Source: Mucor racemosus (Eukaryota > Mucoromycota > Mucoromycetes > Mucorales > Mucoraceae). From it: 64,000 bases of DNA. Positions 24,760-36,512 of the stretch are shown here, in pieces (the first letter of the stretch is position 1; every line of letters begins with the position of its first letter). Below the pieces are notes generated by a model. That model did not search any database. It worked only from the letters and a program-made list of their open reading frames with translations, and was not told the origin of the DNA. The stretch spans positions 2,319,001-2,383,000 of the forward strand of contig JAPEHQ010000007.1 of assembly GCA_027405735.1 (NCBI GenBank), written 5' to 3'. Position numbers and translations under genes: made by a program.

Positions 24760-26972
24760 AAATCTTTTTTTTTATATATATATATGATCCTTCCCTTTCT
24801 TTCTCTTTTTTCTCATTCATTCAGTACTATCAACAATTTATGCCCCTCCCCCCATCTCTCTCTCTCTCTCTCTCCCCTCTTAAATCAATTTCCAGTTATT
24901 CAAACTTGTATTCCCCCCCCCACACACACCTCTATTTTGTATGTTTAATCTTTATATTATTGTAAAACTCTTTCCTTTCTCTTTACTTACATTCTTTATT
25001 ATTTACCCTCTCGTTCTTTTTCCCCCCTGTAAATATTCTTTCGTTATTTAATCTTTCTTTTTTTTTTGCAATTTGCTTTATTATCTTTTTTTTTCTACCT
25101 TTTTTTTTTTTTAACAAAAAAAGGTCAATCAAATAAAATGTGTTTTTAGACGAACAAAATAATCATAAATTGGCAAAACAAAAATAATAACATTATAGAT
25201 CAATTGAATTGGAATATATTTCCTTAATTGTGGCAAATATGTTTACAAATGAAATTATATTGAAAAAACTCTTTATATACGGTACGTATGGTTTATTAGT
25301 TGTTTTTTCAGTTTTCCTAAAACCCCGATATTACCTGCCATATTGTCCAGCCCAATATTGAAATCAGTTGCCCAATGCACTTTCATTTCTTTTACAATGA
25401 TACGTAATAATTGTCAAAAACTTACCTCTTGGAATTTAGCTTGATATTTTATTTGTTCTGATTTCAAACATGGGCCTAGTCTCACGAAAAGTTGAATTTT
25501 GAGGTCGATTTTCTAAAAAATAATTAAAAATAGCACTCTTTTACATTCTGTTGAGAGCTCAATATATTGCAAAAATATATAAAATACACACCGTTGGATA
25601 ACTGCGAATCATGGCTTTGTTTCAATATATTACATGATATTACTTTTATGCGCAATTGAAAAAGATACAGCCATAATTGCCACTTGTGACAAATGTACTC
25701 GTTCCACTTTATTGGCCAAATCTTTCGTTCAATTATATATAACAAATAGAAAAGTTGTATTTATTGATAGCTCCCAGACCAGTAGTATTGCTAATGATCA
25801 GCGAAACGTAGATAAACCGTTCATTTCAGGAGCATCACACATCGGAATACCCACGTTTCACCAAAATACACGCAGATCTACACTTTAAACAGCGCATATC
25901 TTTAGAAATATGCATTTACTAAAGCTCTAAAGCATACCAAACGATTTCTCTAGTTCAATAGATATTATTTTTTGCATGTGTGCAGATTTTTTTTATCCTT
26001 TATTTTCCAGCCATTTTTCCCTTATGATACCTCATGAAAAATGAAGACTTTTAATAAGATGGGTATTAGAATAAATTGATTGTACAAGCTCTGGCTTTTA
26101 TATGAAAGTATTTGTTTATATATTTTTTACAAGTTTTTTGGACTTTTTCCCAAAAAACACTTATTTTTTCTATGCAATATTCTGCAACATTTTATATAAA
26201 AAATATTTTTGAAAATAATGCCATTAAATGCGCATTTTTAAATACTACAATGTTTACTTAATCTACTAACAATATTAAGCTATTAAGTTTTTGAGATATT
26301 CGTGAAAATAACTTTTTTTTTTTTTTGAAATGACATTTTTCATGAAATTTGGATTTGACAAAATAATCGATTGAAATTCCGAAACTCAGTCTAAAATTGC
26401 CTAAATCATGATCTGATCCATGATTCTTTTTGCACAGACATCAGAAAGAATAATCTATCGGACAAGCCAGAATAAAAAAAGTATATACAAGGAATTGTAT
26501 AATTAGATCTAGACTATTTACTTGAAAAAGCCTATAAATCTAGATCATATGTTGATTATCAGTGTAATATTGTTATCCATCTTTTAATTGCAATTCTGTG
26601 TCATATTCACAGTAAAGTAGTGTCAAAGGAACCCAATTCTGTAACACAGAATGTTTGAAAAAAGGTATTTATGGGTTATATTTTCACCGGCAACCCATTC
26701 AAGCTATACTTAAATGATGAAAAATAGGTTATCTCAGATTTTTTAACCATTATTTGAGGTCGATTTTTTATGCCCGATGATGCTGAGGATCATGGAATTG
26801 ACAAGGGAAATCTTTTTCCCTTCTTTTTCATTTCACTTTCTACATAGATGTTGATAATTTTTTCTAAACCTTTTTCTGTCTCTTTTTTTTTCTCTGATTT
26901 GCAATATATAAACTAGAGAGAAAAATCTATATATCTCGGCATTTTCTACCAAAAAAAAAAAAAAAAATATAA
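24760..26972. other. Intergenic: pyrimidine-rich 3' flank, then relic region
   Basis: 24760-25130 is a pyrimidine-rich flank after the RhoGEF gene with a (TC)n run at 24857-24874 and poly-C and poly-T runs. 25131-26900 is AT-rich; the part 25300-25890 may be a decayed gene (separate entry). The 120 bp before 26973 contain TATATAAAC-like (26906) and poly-A sequence and are probably the MFS gene promoter and leader. Confidence 0.5.
25300..25890 (-). pseudogene. Possible decayed gene, minus strand
   Basis: Three minus-strand stretches look coding and are separated by stops and splice-like sites: TKDLANKVERVHLSQVAIMA (about 25740-25650), KIDLKIQLFVRLGPCLKSEQ (about 25510-25445, followed by GAG|GTAAGT) and KEMKVHWATDFNIGLDNMAG (about 25400-25335). 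I recognise no family and cannot join them in one consistent model, so I treat this as a relic. Confidence 0.25.
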
Positions 26973-29243
26973 ATGGAGCCTGCTACTCGAATATTATCTC
27001 ATGAATCAACCAAAAGTTATTTGGAGAGAGAATTAATTGTATCTTTGAATAATAATGGCCCAATGATTGGACCAACTTTGGAAATGATGGATTCTCATCA
27101 CCCTAATGATGAAAAACGACAAGACGAGGAAAAATCGAAACAAGAACAAATAGAACGCTGTTCATCTTCATCGTCTAGATCTTCATCTACTACAACAGAT
27201 ACTGTCGTTGCAGAGAAATCTAACAAGCGTCGACGATTCTGGTCCATGTCAAAAGATGATTCAGATCCCAAGTTGTTTCCTAAATATAAAAAGAATGTGA
27301 TTTTGAGTGTTGTAGCTATTGGAGGTGCTATGTAAGTTTTTTTTTACATTTTGAAATCATTGATTAATCCAACTAATTTGTTACGTTTTTTTATGACAGA
27401 TCACCCATATCTTCTACGATCTATGTAAAAATTCAGAATAATTATAACCAATCTTAAATGCAAACTAATAATTTTTTCTTCTTTTCTAAATCATAGTACC
27501 CAGCATTGATTACAATGCAAGATGCCTTCCAAACAACAGATACAACCATGAATGCATCTTGTAAATAACTATTACTATCAATTGTTTAATTACGTCTTTT
27601 CTAACTTATTTTATCTAGTATCTATATTCACTTTTTTCACTGCTTTTTTCGTAAGATTTACTGATAACCCTTTGCTTGATATAAAATCTAATGTGTTTCT
27701 TGTTATAGCCTTTGGTTTGGGCGACTTTCGGTGATTTGTTCGGTATGTTGTTGTAAATGTATCAACTTACAAACCATATATTAAGACATTTAAATTATTA
27801 GGCCGAAGACGTATTTATATCATTTCCTTTTTAATTTCATTTATTGGAAGTGTCTGTTGTGCATTGTCGGTCAATGCAGAAATGTTTATTGTTTTTAGAG
27901 CCTTCAGTGCTGTGGGGTCATCATCGGTAAATTAAAAAAAAAAAAAAAAAAAGGCACACACCCTTAATTCAGGTGACTAATCGTTTGTCATTTAGGCAAT
28001 GTCCATGGGAGCAGGTACAATTGCTGATATTTTTGAGCCTCATGAAAGAGGTAGGGCATTTGCATTTTATACATGTGGTCCACTACTAGGCCCTGCCATT
28101 GGGTAAGATACTGAATTAACTCTGAAAATATATAAAATCTAAATAGTTTACTTGTATAAATAGACCAATTATTGGTGGTTACTTGAATCAAGGCCTTGGT
28201 TGGAGAAGTACATTTTGGTTTCTGTCTATTTTTGTCTTTTTGACGTGGTTGGGCATTGTTTTCTTTCTCCCAGAGACTTGGAGAGCTAGCCCACCGGTAG
28301 CTCCAATTGCTGCAATTGCAGAAAAATCAATCAGTAACAGCTCGAACAATACAAAGCATCCTGAAGAGGAAATAGATAAAGATATCGAAGCACAAAAGCC
28401 TACACAAGAAGAAATGCCAAAGAAAAAGACTCGATTTGTCAATCCAATTGGTGCTTTGAGGTTATTAAGATTCCCCAACATTGCATTGGCTGTTATATTT
28501 GTGGGCGTTTTGTAAGTTTCCAAGGAAAAGTCTATCATTAAATGCACAAATATCTTAATGCAAAACATAATTTAGGTTTTTTGTGCTATATTTGAACAAT
28601 ACAAATTTCACAAGATCGTATACTCTTCAGTATGGATTTAGTTCTGGCCTTGTAGGTGTTTGTTATCTGCCTTCTGCTGCAGGATCCATGTTGGGTGGTA
28701 TCATGGGTGGTAGAATGTCTGATATAACCTATAGACGCAATGTTGAAAAAGCCAAAGAAGATGATCAAGAAATACATCCTGAAATGCGCCTTGGTGGATT
28801 CTTTTTCTATGCATCTATGGCACTTCAATTAGTCAGTTTTGTTGCTTATGGCTGGTGTCTTGAGGAAAATGTTCATTTTGCATATGGTCTTGTATGCCAA
28901 TTCTTTCGTAAGTTACATCCTACACAATATCCGCTGAAATTTGATTTTAATTTGTATTTATAAAATAGTTGGTCTCGCTCTCATGTTCCCAAATGTTACT
29001 CTCAACGCTTATATGGTAGATTGCTTCCGTAAACAAGGTGCTTCTGTAACTGCATGCAATAACTTTGCTCGGTACATTATGGCTGGCATTGGCTCATTGA
29101 TTGCTTCTGATATTGAAAGAGCCATGGGAAATGGCCCGTTGTTCACTTTTTGTGGTTGTTTACTCTTGGTTTTCTCTATTAATTTAGTCCTCATCAAGAA
29201 ATATACTCTTAAATGGGCTGCTCTTAGAAAATCTTTGGCTTAA
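26973..29243 (+). CDS. MFS transporter, DHA1 drug:H+ antiporter type
   Basis: Ten exons: 26973-27331, 27400-27424, 27497-27560, 27619-27650, 27709-27742, 27802-27926, 27996-28102, 28164-28511, 28576-28907, 28969-29243; 566 aa. An S/E/K-rich cytoplasmic N-terminus of about 105 residues precedes 12 predicted helices. MFS motif A is GDLFGRRR between helices 2 and 3, and the antiporter motif C is GPLLGPAIGPIIGGY in helix 5. The charged central loop (EEEIDKDIEAQKPTQEE) lies between helices 6 and 7. Motif C and the 12-helix plan point to the DHA1 group (yeast Qdr/Aqr/Dtr-like exporters of drugs, acids or polyamines); the substrate cannot be read from sequence. Several exons are only 25-64 nt, so the join was checked by phase and by unbroken helices. 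Confidence 0.9.
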
Positions 29244-30181
29244 ACTGTATTATACACTATCTCATAATTTAAAACTTTCTATCTATATATATATATATCG
29301 CATTAACGCATGCATTTTTCAATCATCATACTAATAATAAAGACCGAAACGCCAAAGTGTTAGTTTTTAAACGATTTTTGATGTCTCAATTCAGCAAATA
29401 TTACTACAACATATGATAAAAAAAATAACCATTAGATACTACTCCATATACTGCGATTTTTTATTTTGTCGTTTTAAATGAAAAAATTAAACCTTAGAAA
29501 GCAAAACAAAATACAGATATCAAAAGCAGTGATCACTCCAGTTGTTTGAGGTGTTCTATCACAAATGGCTTCTTTGGGCAGACCGTGACTGTAGCAGGAA
29601 AGATGGTGGTACCTTTTTGAAAGGCTTCAACCTTTCATTGCAAAAAAAACTCCAATATTTTACTTCAATTTGATTAAAAACGTTGTTTACAAATCTTAAA
29701 TTGAAATGACAATGTCACAAATACTCGGTGTTTTACGAGGAGCAAGCAAAAACAATGGACAATTTGGTAATTCTAAACTAGCAAACTAAACAACTGTGTC
29801 AAAATCAACTGAATACATTTTCTGCAATAGTGTGTTCTATCTTGAGTAACAAAACACATCATATTGGAAGAGATAAAAACAGGTAGAATATCAATGATAC
29901 ATATTGCGATGAATGTGTTTACATATCCTAAATTCTGTTATTATAGTGATATTTGCATTGATCTGGAAATCATTTCGAACAAGCAATGCTTTATAACTTC
30001 AGTAATGTCAAAAAAACAAATCATATCTAAAACTGCACGCGTTTCTAATATTTATTTACAACAACTATTAGATGACGGACCAACACAATATCTTTAATGT
30101 CTATCTTACAGTAAGCTCCCCACAACAAGAAAGAAAAATGTCATATTGATATATTATAATTCAAATAGGATACAAGTGTAA
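29244..30181. other. Intergenic
   Basis: A (TA)n run follows the MFS stop (29286-29299). The plus-strand frames 29706-29789 (MTMSQILGVLRGASKNNGQF) and 29864-30097 are open but have no splice links that I can support; they could be untranslated leader or upstream exons of the kinase gene. Confidence 0.4.
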
Positions 30182-31240
30182 ATGGTACATACTGTAAGTG
30201 TCAATTATACAGCAGATCTACATATACGTATTTTAATAACAACTGCTTTTATAGTGAATGGTTCATTGATCGGATACAACAAAACAGTACTTTTATTTAC
30301 AGGATGCATTATTTCATTTGCTTCTCAGCATATTAGTAAGTGCCATTTTATAGTAAAACTCTTTTATAAATGCTCACATTATCCGACATAATAGATTTAT
30401 TTTATATACAAGCTAATGACGATGAAAACGAGCCTTCAGAATTTACAAAGGTACATATACGACTGATAAATATTTACAAGATACATTCTTACTGGTTTTT
30501 TTTTTTTTTTTTTTAATAGACTTTTCAACCAGGTTACTTGTACTATCCAGACAAACAAGAAGAAAAGAATAAATTAATATCAATCAGGGCCACAAATAAG
30601 CCGATTGGTTATGGTGCACAAGCATCCATACTTTTTGCTTTTAATACATCTAGACCCAACAATCAACTCGCTTGTAAATATTACAGAACAAAAAGTTCAA
30701 ATTATGAATCACCCTCCATGAAATCATTTATCCTTGAAATGAAAATGTTGCAAGGCAATAAACATGTAAGACATACCAACATTTCTATAAAATTCAAGAT
30801 TATTAAATTCTTTTGAATTAGCCAAATGTGCTCTCCTTAGTCGCTAATCATGAAAATAACGAAGGAAAGTTTGCTTTTTTTCCATTGTAAGTTGCAATTA
30901 AATTGATATTTCAACTGAATTAATCTGATAATCCCGGGATTTTCGATTTACTTTATTTAGTTATCCCGGTGGTACATTGGGTGAAAGATTCCAAGAAAAT
31001 TCCAGAAATGGTACTAAAACTAATGAAAGAGACGCTACATTTATGATTCAGCAATTATTATCAGGGCTTGAAGTAAATACCCTTCTATATTTATGCAGTG
31101 TATTATTAAATATTAACTTGTTATTATTATTTAGTATTTACATGATAAAGACATCATTCATTGCGGTAAGTTGAATAACAATAACGCTTTGTAATATTGA
31201 TATTAATTCATTTTAATATTTACGCAGATATTAAAGTAAG

Positions 31241-31295
<55 letters not shown>

Positions 31296-32103
31296 TATAT
31301 TCATATACTAAGTATACATAACTAGCCAGATAACATTTTATTAAGCGAACGCCATCTTGCCCAACCAAGGCTCATAATATCTGATTTTGGGCTTTCCATC
31401 TATAAATCTAAAAAGCCAAAACAATGGAAATCTGATTATGGTACTTTGGTGCAAGTATTTAGTCAATGTAAAACTGCGATTCATAGATTAATCTCTATTT
31501 CATTGTAGTTACCACTCCCCTGAAATGATCAACTTGGAAGAGTTTGATGAAAGAGTCGATGTTTGGGCGGCTGGTATAATCTTTTACTTCATGTTGTCCA
31601 ACCAACACCCTTTTGCAAATGGATTTAATGAATTATCAGTCGACGAAAGCTCTATCTTGGAAAAAAATCCAGAAATGGACAAAGATTTACATAATATATC
31701 TTCATTCACCAAAAACCTCATAATGCATTTATTGGAGAAAAATTATTATAAACGATATACAGCAAAACAAGCACTGAAATCAAAGTGGATATTCACTTAT
31801 TGGGGACAACACAAAAAAGCTGTACTTGATTCATTTCATTTGGAACGCAAACACTGGTTTGATGATGGCATTAATGAAGATCAAACTTTTGTTGTAAAAT
31901 CAAAAAAGAGATCCTATCACCCTGACGATGATTCGCATATTGTTGATTTTATTATAAAACGTCGTAACCCATATGATACAGACACATTTCTCAGCGGCAA
32001 GCAGTCAGTTTTTGATCCTGATCGTCATAAACAGTTGATTGATAAAATTAATCTCTTGAGGAAGCCAAAAAGCTACTTTGAAAAATATTCTCCTAAAAAT
32101 TAA
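30182..32103 (+). CDS. Divergent protein kinase with N-terminal hydrophobic segment
   Basis: Nine exons: 30182-30335, 30413-30450, 30520-30765, 30822-30886, 30961-31072, 31135-31165, 31228-31235, 31326-31450, 31509-32103; 457 aa. Residues about 12-50 hold two hydrophobic stretches, possibly membrane anchors. The kinase domain has the loop IGYGAQAS (93-100), the ATP lysine K117 in LACKYY, catalytic loop HCDIKPDN (214-221; Cys replaces the usual Arg of HRD, Asp216 intact), DFG at 238-240, GTLVYHSPE in the activation segment, and DVWAAGIIFYFML (subdomain IX). All catalytic residues are present, so it should be active; the non-RD loop suggests regulation other than activation-loop phosphorylation. 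Exon 7 is only 8 nt. The intron after exon 8 must use a GC donor (GT|GCAAGT) to keep frame. The C-terminus is a basic tail. The start is the first ATG after an in-frame stop, but upstream exons cannot be excluded. I cannot assign a subfamily. Confidence 0.8.
31243..31293. repeat. (AC)n microsatellite in kinase intron 7
   Basis: About 25 AC dinucleotides in a row inside the intron 31236-31325, directly after the 8-nt exon. Length change here would alter intron size but not coding. Confidence 0.95.
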
Positions 32104-32307
32104 ATACATATTATATTGCTTTTATTTTATTTCTTGTTCGTTTTATTACTACAATCTATCCAATTAAATAAATGTCTGCAGACCAATTCAATATGAATTA
32201 ATCGCCATCTTGATTTCTGATAGAGAAATATGGCATTCAGTTATTCTTACTCTAGTAAGTTCAAATTGAAATCTTTCAGCAGAATATCCAGAATGGATGC
32301 TACTTTT

Positions 32308-32500
32308 CTATAGGTATGTCAGTTCTGAATCATTTCCGTTTGGCTTTAATGTGCCGTCAGCTATAACATCTCTAGCTATAATTTCCGCTATGTCTAAAAC
32401 CGTAGTAATGTCGTCTTCACTCTCCTCAATTTCCTTAACTTTTTCTTTTGCAATGGCCAATCTTAACTGCTTGAGAGCAAGTCTGTCTTTTGTATTTTTG
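32308..32500 (-). pseudogene. Orphan coding-like exon of unknown family
   Basis: The minus strand reads about 63 codons (KDRLALKQLRLAIAKEKVKE ... VIADGTLKPNGNDSELTYL) to a TAG at 32310-32308, after an acceptor-like TTTATAG. It is strongly helical and rich in K, E and L. A possible upstream fragment MEAVADFLPLL (from 32548) is separated from it by a stop. It could be the last exon of a small gene or a relic; no start or promoter is supported. Confidence 0.35.
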
Positions 32501-34873
32501 CTATAAAGTTAATAAAGGAAGAAAGTCAGCGACGGCTTCCATAATGAAAAATTACAACTTTTCTGAATCATACTGTAAGATAAGATTTCCGTTGTTTAGG
32601 ATGTGTTATACTTATAAACTCGAAGTTATAAAGAAGATTTCTTTTACAGATGTGCTCTTATAACAGATAAAAAGGGGTTTAATAATACAAATATATGAGT
32701 ATTATTGATAGGTTGAGATAGATATACAAGTTTTTAATAAACAAGGCTAATTTTAAGCAAGAAAATAATCTGAAGATTTTATATACACTACCGCCGACCT
32801 GTGCTGCACAAGATGATTTCGTTGTGCCCAGGTGGGCTGCACACTATAGCCTGAGCTGTCGTGCCCATTGAATATGTTTAAAAAGATAACAATATGCACA
32901 TGTGCACAAAAAAATAAAGTGCACACGAGCACAACGCTAAGCCTGTATGTGCAGAATTATAGATTCTGTCCGTCATAACATTAATCCCATATGTGCATAA
33001 TAGTAGAATTGACCATAAGCATATCATTATCTCTAGTTGTGCATAGTAATAAAATCTGACCATCAGCATAATGAGTTGATCATATGGGCACAAATTGGTT
33101 TTTACATGAGCATCGTGCCGTTCTTAAAATTCCATTGCATATTTTACTGGAATAATAGGTTTTTAAATTACATTTGTTTTTATTAATATAGATTATATAG
33201 AGTTATATAGACAATACAATTAAATACGTTGTTGATATAGAGCAATACATGCAAGAGCCAATATATTTACAATTATCATCATTTGTAAATATGTTTATAG
33301 CTATAATGTTTACAGCAACAATGGTTTTTGCTCGAGCATAATCTTAAATAACACTTACTGCTTAAATTTATATGCAAGTCAAATCTAAGGTTATAAATGT
33401 TACTTTATCACACATAAAATTTAAACAAATTAACCTTCTTTAAACTTACTATTTTAGTTTACGGTTGTCAGCCGTAAAAAGGTTTGTTTTCAAGTGTACA
33501 GTAGCTACAATCAAAACTATGGTTATTAGGTAAGACATTAAATTATCCTTTTTATTTTGTTTCTATATCGTTTGAAATTTTATCACTTTTCTGGAACATT
33601 TCGTGGGTTTGTAGCCAGTTCTAGCTTTTTATTGAATAGATATAACTATTATTGCCTTCCATTTGATCTGTTAATCAAGAAATACGTCCAACAATATAGT
33701 AATAGATAATGATATTTGATCCTAAAATGCGGTTAAATAAAAATATCAATCTCTAATATAACGACTGCTACTTATATTAAAAATATTAGACCCTTATGTT
33801 AGAATGCGTATTCATGTACAAGAAAAGAATACCAGATTGATAGTCTGATATGCCTTATCAAACAGTGAATATATCCTTGGAATATAAAACAAAAAGAGAG
33901 AAACAACACACGTAGAAAAGGATTTTCAAGGCTTTACATTATCTAGCGCATTTAAAATCCTGCTAAATTGCACATCTCAGCCAATGTAAATGCAGCATAA
34001 CAGCGCATCAACCCATAAACTAAGCAAAATAGGCAATACCTGCTATCATAGAAAGATACATTTTTCTACTAGAAAAACTGTCTATCATATCATACTGTAG
34101 ATTCATTAAAAAATTGCAAAAGCGAGTCCGTAAAACGATGCCATAATTGAACATAACACGATCGAACGGCTAAGTCTCTTATACTATGGTATATATCTAC
34201 GTTTTAAATAAAAATGCGTTTTTTTTTAACTTTTCTTATATCTAACCACGTACGGTCTGAAAATTCAGATTTTGTAGCGGACATTTTCATGGCTCATTTT
34301 ACCCTTACCAACACTCATGATTTTTATTAAAAAACAGAAAAATCAAATTTTGATACCAAAATCGACGTTTAAATGTACTACATTGTGAGAGAAAATTGTA
34401 GCCATAGCTAATACACATCTTATAAAAGCTTAATATTAAGTGTTAAGTAATGAAAATTTGCACTTTTGCCCCAAAAACGGATTTTTGATTAAAGGATTTT
34501 CATGTAATATTTTGCAATGAAAATGTTTATTGTTTTTTTTTGAGCAGATAGAGCTCTACATTCTGTGTATGCGTATATTTTTTGTTTTCACAATTGGTAG
34601 TATAATTAACTCTAAATTTGCAAAATCAGAAAAAAAAAATTAAAAAATGTCAAAATTGATAATCTGGACAAAAATAATTTTCTAAATTAATATTCCGTTT
34701 ATAAGCCTTGTAAGTCTTAAAAATAGGAAATTTTATAATACTTGAAAACTTTTTCAAGAATTTACGATGCTGTACCCACTTGATTTAAGCTTATTACTGT
34801 AAACCTTTATACATGTTAATATTGTGTGGTAGTTTATTTGAGTATAATATAGTCTTACTTTATAATTATTGAG
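32501..34873. other. Intergenic, AT-rich
   Basis: No gene seen. 32870-33090 has imperfect repeats of words such as TGCACA, GACCATNAGCATA and ATATGGGCACA at about 60-bp spacing. 34200-34700 is a T/A-rich block similar in style to the dispersed repeats, but I could not align it to a partner. Confidence 0.5.
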
Positions 34874-35011
34874 CTAGAGGTAATTTGCATTGAGCTTTAA
34901 TCTTACGTTTCCAATATCATAAACATAAACATGGCCATCACTGGGACCTATTGCCACCTTTTTACCCTCTTTGTCCCAAGCCAACTTATTCAATGCTTTA
35001 TCAGAACAAAC
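34874..35011 (-). pseudogene. 3' fragment of a cytoplasmic dynein intermediate chain gene
   Basis: The minus strand reads ALNKLAWDKEGKKVAIGPSD then GHVYVYDIGNVRLKLNANYL and a stop at 34876-34874. This matches the end of the last WD repeat of dynein intermediate chain (family pattern: ALNK..WD..G+..A.G.SDG.V.VYDIG). Upstream the frame meets a TAA (35014-35012) next to a splice-like TTTTATAG with a frame that does not fit, and no other part of the gene is nearby. It is therefore a gene relic, likely left by duplication, and not the functional copy. Confidence 0.7.
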
Positions 35012-35793
35012 TTACTTTTGACCTATAAAAATTTATTTATTAGTAAAATCAATTATTAATAACAAGCTGATAAGTAATAGTTATGGTGTAGGGTGTAGCT
35101 TGAAAGTTGATAATGATATACAAGACAACATCTTGTTTTCATCTTCTTAGCTGTTAGCCACTAAGTAGAAATAAAGGCTTTTCAGAAACTAAATAGACTA
35201 ACATGAGTTTATCCATTCATTCAAATCAAGTTAATACAATACATACTTTTATAATCACCAGTTTTTCTCCAGGTAGATATCTACTTTAGACCAAAAAAGC
35301 ATTGATTATAACGTAGATAATGGAACAAAATGATTAAGTCCTGGACGCTTTTTTTGTTCGAGAAAGATATTATAACGTGCCCTAACATTAGCAGTTAATA
35401 AGTTATTTCCAAATAAACAATAGGCAAAATATGTACTTGTACCTGCTTCTTGATTTCAGTTTATAAAAAATATTATTAGTCTTTTTGTTGTAGTTTTAAA
35501 CGTAGTAGTAAATAAAAGAGCTGAGAAAAAAAGTAGGGAAGAAAAACGATTTGGTGTGTTACAAACAGAAATTTGCAAATGCATAAATACTTTTAGTGAT
35601 GCCAAACAGGTTGCTGTTGTTGTTATTGTTCTCATTTGGTCTCCAAAAGAAGAACATGGGCAGAACTCTTTCAAACCTCAAATTTCAAATTGATATATCT
35701 TGTCAATAAGGCAATTTTGTGGAATCAGAGTAACTCATATCTGCTTAGAACCATTCAAATTATCTTCAGTATTAATTATATTATGATCGATAT
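35012..35793. other. Intergenic
   Basis: No gene-like frame; the minus-strand frame 35674-35456 has no supporting features. Ends at the LTR-like copy beginning at 35794. Confidence 0.5.
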
Positions 35794-36512
35794 TGTCGTA
35801 TATTTTCAGGATTGATAAATAATGCTTAAAAAAGAATACAATTATAAACGAATGAGTAATGAATCAGTTCTTCAACTGTATAATAAAAACAAGATATCGT
35901 TTATTTAGATATAAAAGTGTGGTCCTTTATATTGATTTGACATTGTTGAGACCCTGATGTTATATCAGAATCTATATATGGCATTACCGATGTCTATTTT
36001 TATAGTCTCAGTCCTGGGTGTACCCATATCATTATTGTATCACCCGAGATTGCCGTCTATTACATATATCCTCACATTGTATATTAAATAAATTCCACCT
36101 TTTACTCTTGTTCAATTCTTATTGTTATTGATAAAACACCTGAGGTGTAACTTAAGGCACTATTGAACCATTAGATCTGTTTTATAGTAATCTATGGATT
36201 GAAATGGATCAATCATAATTTAACCGTTCTTGCAGGGCTTGGGAGTTGTCTTGTTTCAATGCTGCGCTAAATATGCTTGGATGTTGATTTGATAGCTACT
36301 TGATTGATTAACCGCTGTGATGAAATAATATGGTGTCATAATTGAGGTCCCAGCGTTCTTGGTAATTACTGGATTAAACTTGGTACGCTAGGAGTTTCTT
36401 ATATCCGATATAAAGACTTGTACTTCAATACATGTCGTAGTCAATAAATTTGTAAGATGTATTGATACTGTTGAAGGTGATAACGTATGATACTAGTAGG
36501 TGGAGTACAACA
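35794..36512. repeat. LTR-like element, left copy, broken by a nested insertion
   Basis: Shares co-linear blocks with 38200-39064: ATTTTCAGG.TTGATAAATAAT at the start, TCTTCAACTGTATAATAAAA, GATATCGTTTATTTAGATAT, AGGCACTATT.AACCATT, and GATGTATTGATACTGT near the end. It begins TGTCG and ends TACAACA, and is bounded on both sides by GATAT (35789-35793 and 36513-36517), which fits a 5-bp target duplication of a solo LTR. Without the nested 181-bp element and its extra 5 bp it is about 533 bp. Confidence 0.7.
35958..36138. mobile_element. Nested solo LTR, 181 bp, target duplication CCTGA
   Basis: Begins TGTTATATCAGAATC and ends GATAAAACA, with CCTGA directly on each side (35953-35957 and 36139-36143). 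The sister copy at 38340 has the uninterrupted sequence (CCCTGAGATGTAA), which proves an insertion. TGTTA...AACA ends and 5-bp duplication are typical of Ty1/copia LTRs. Confidence 0.85.
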
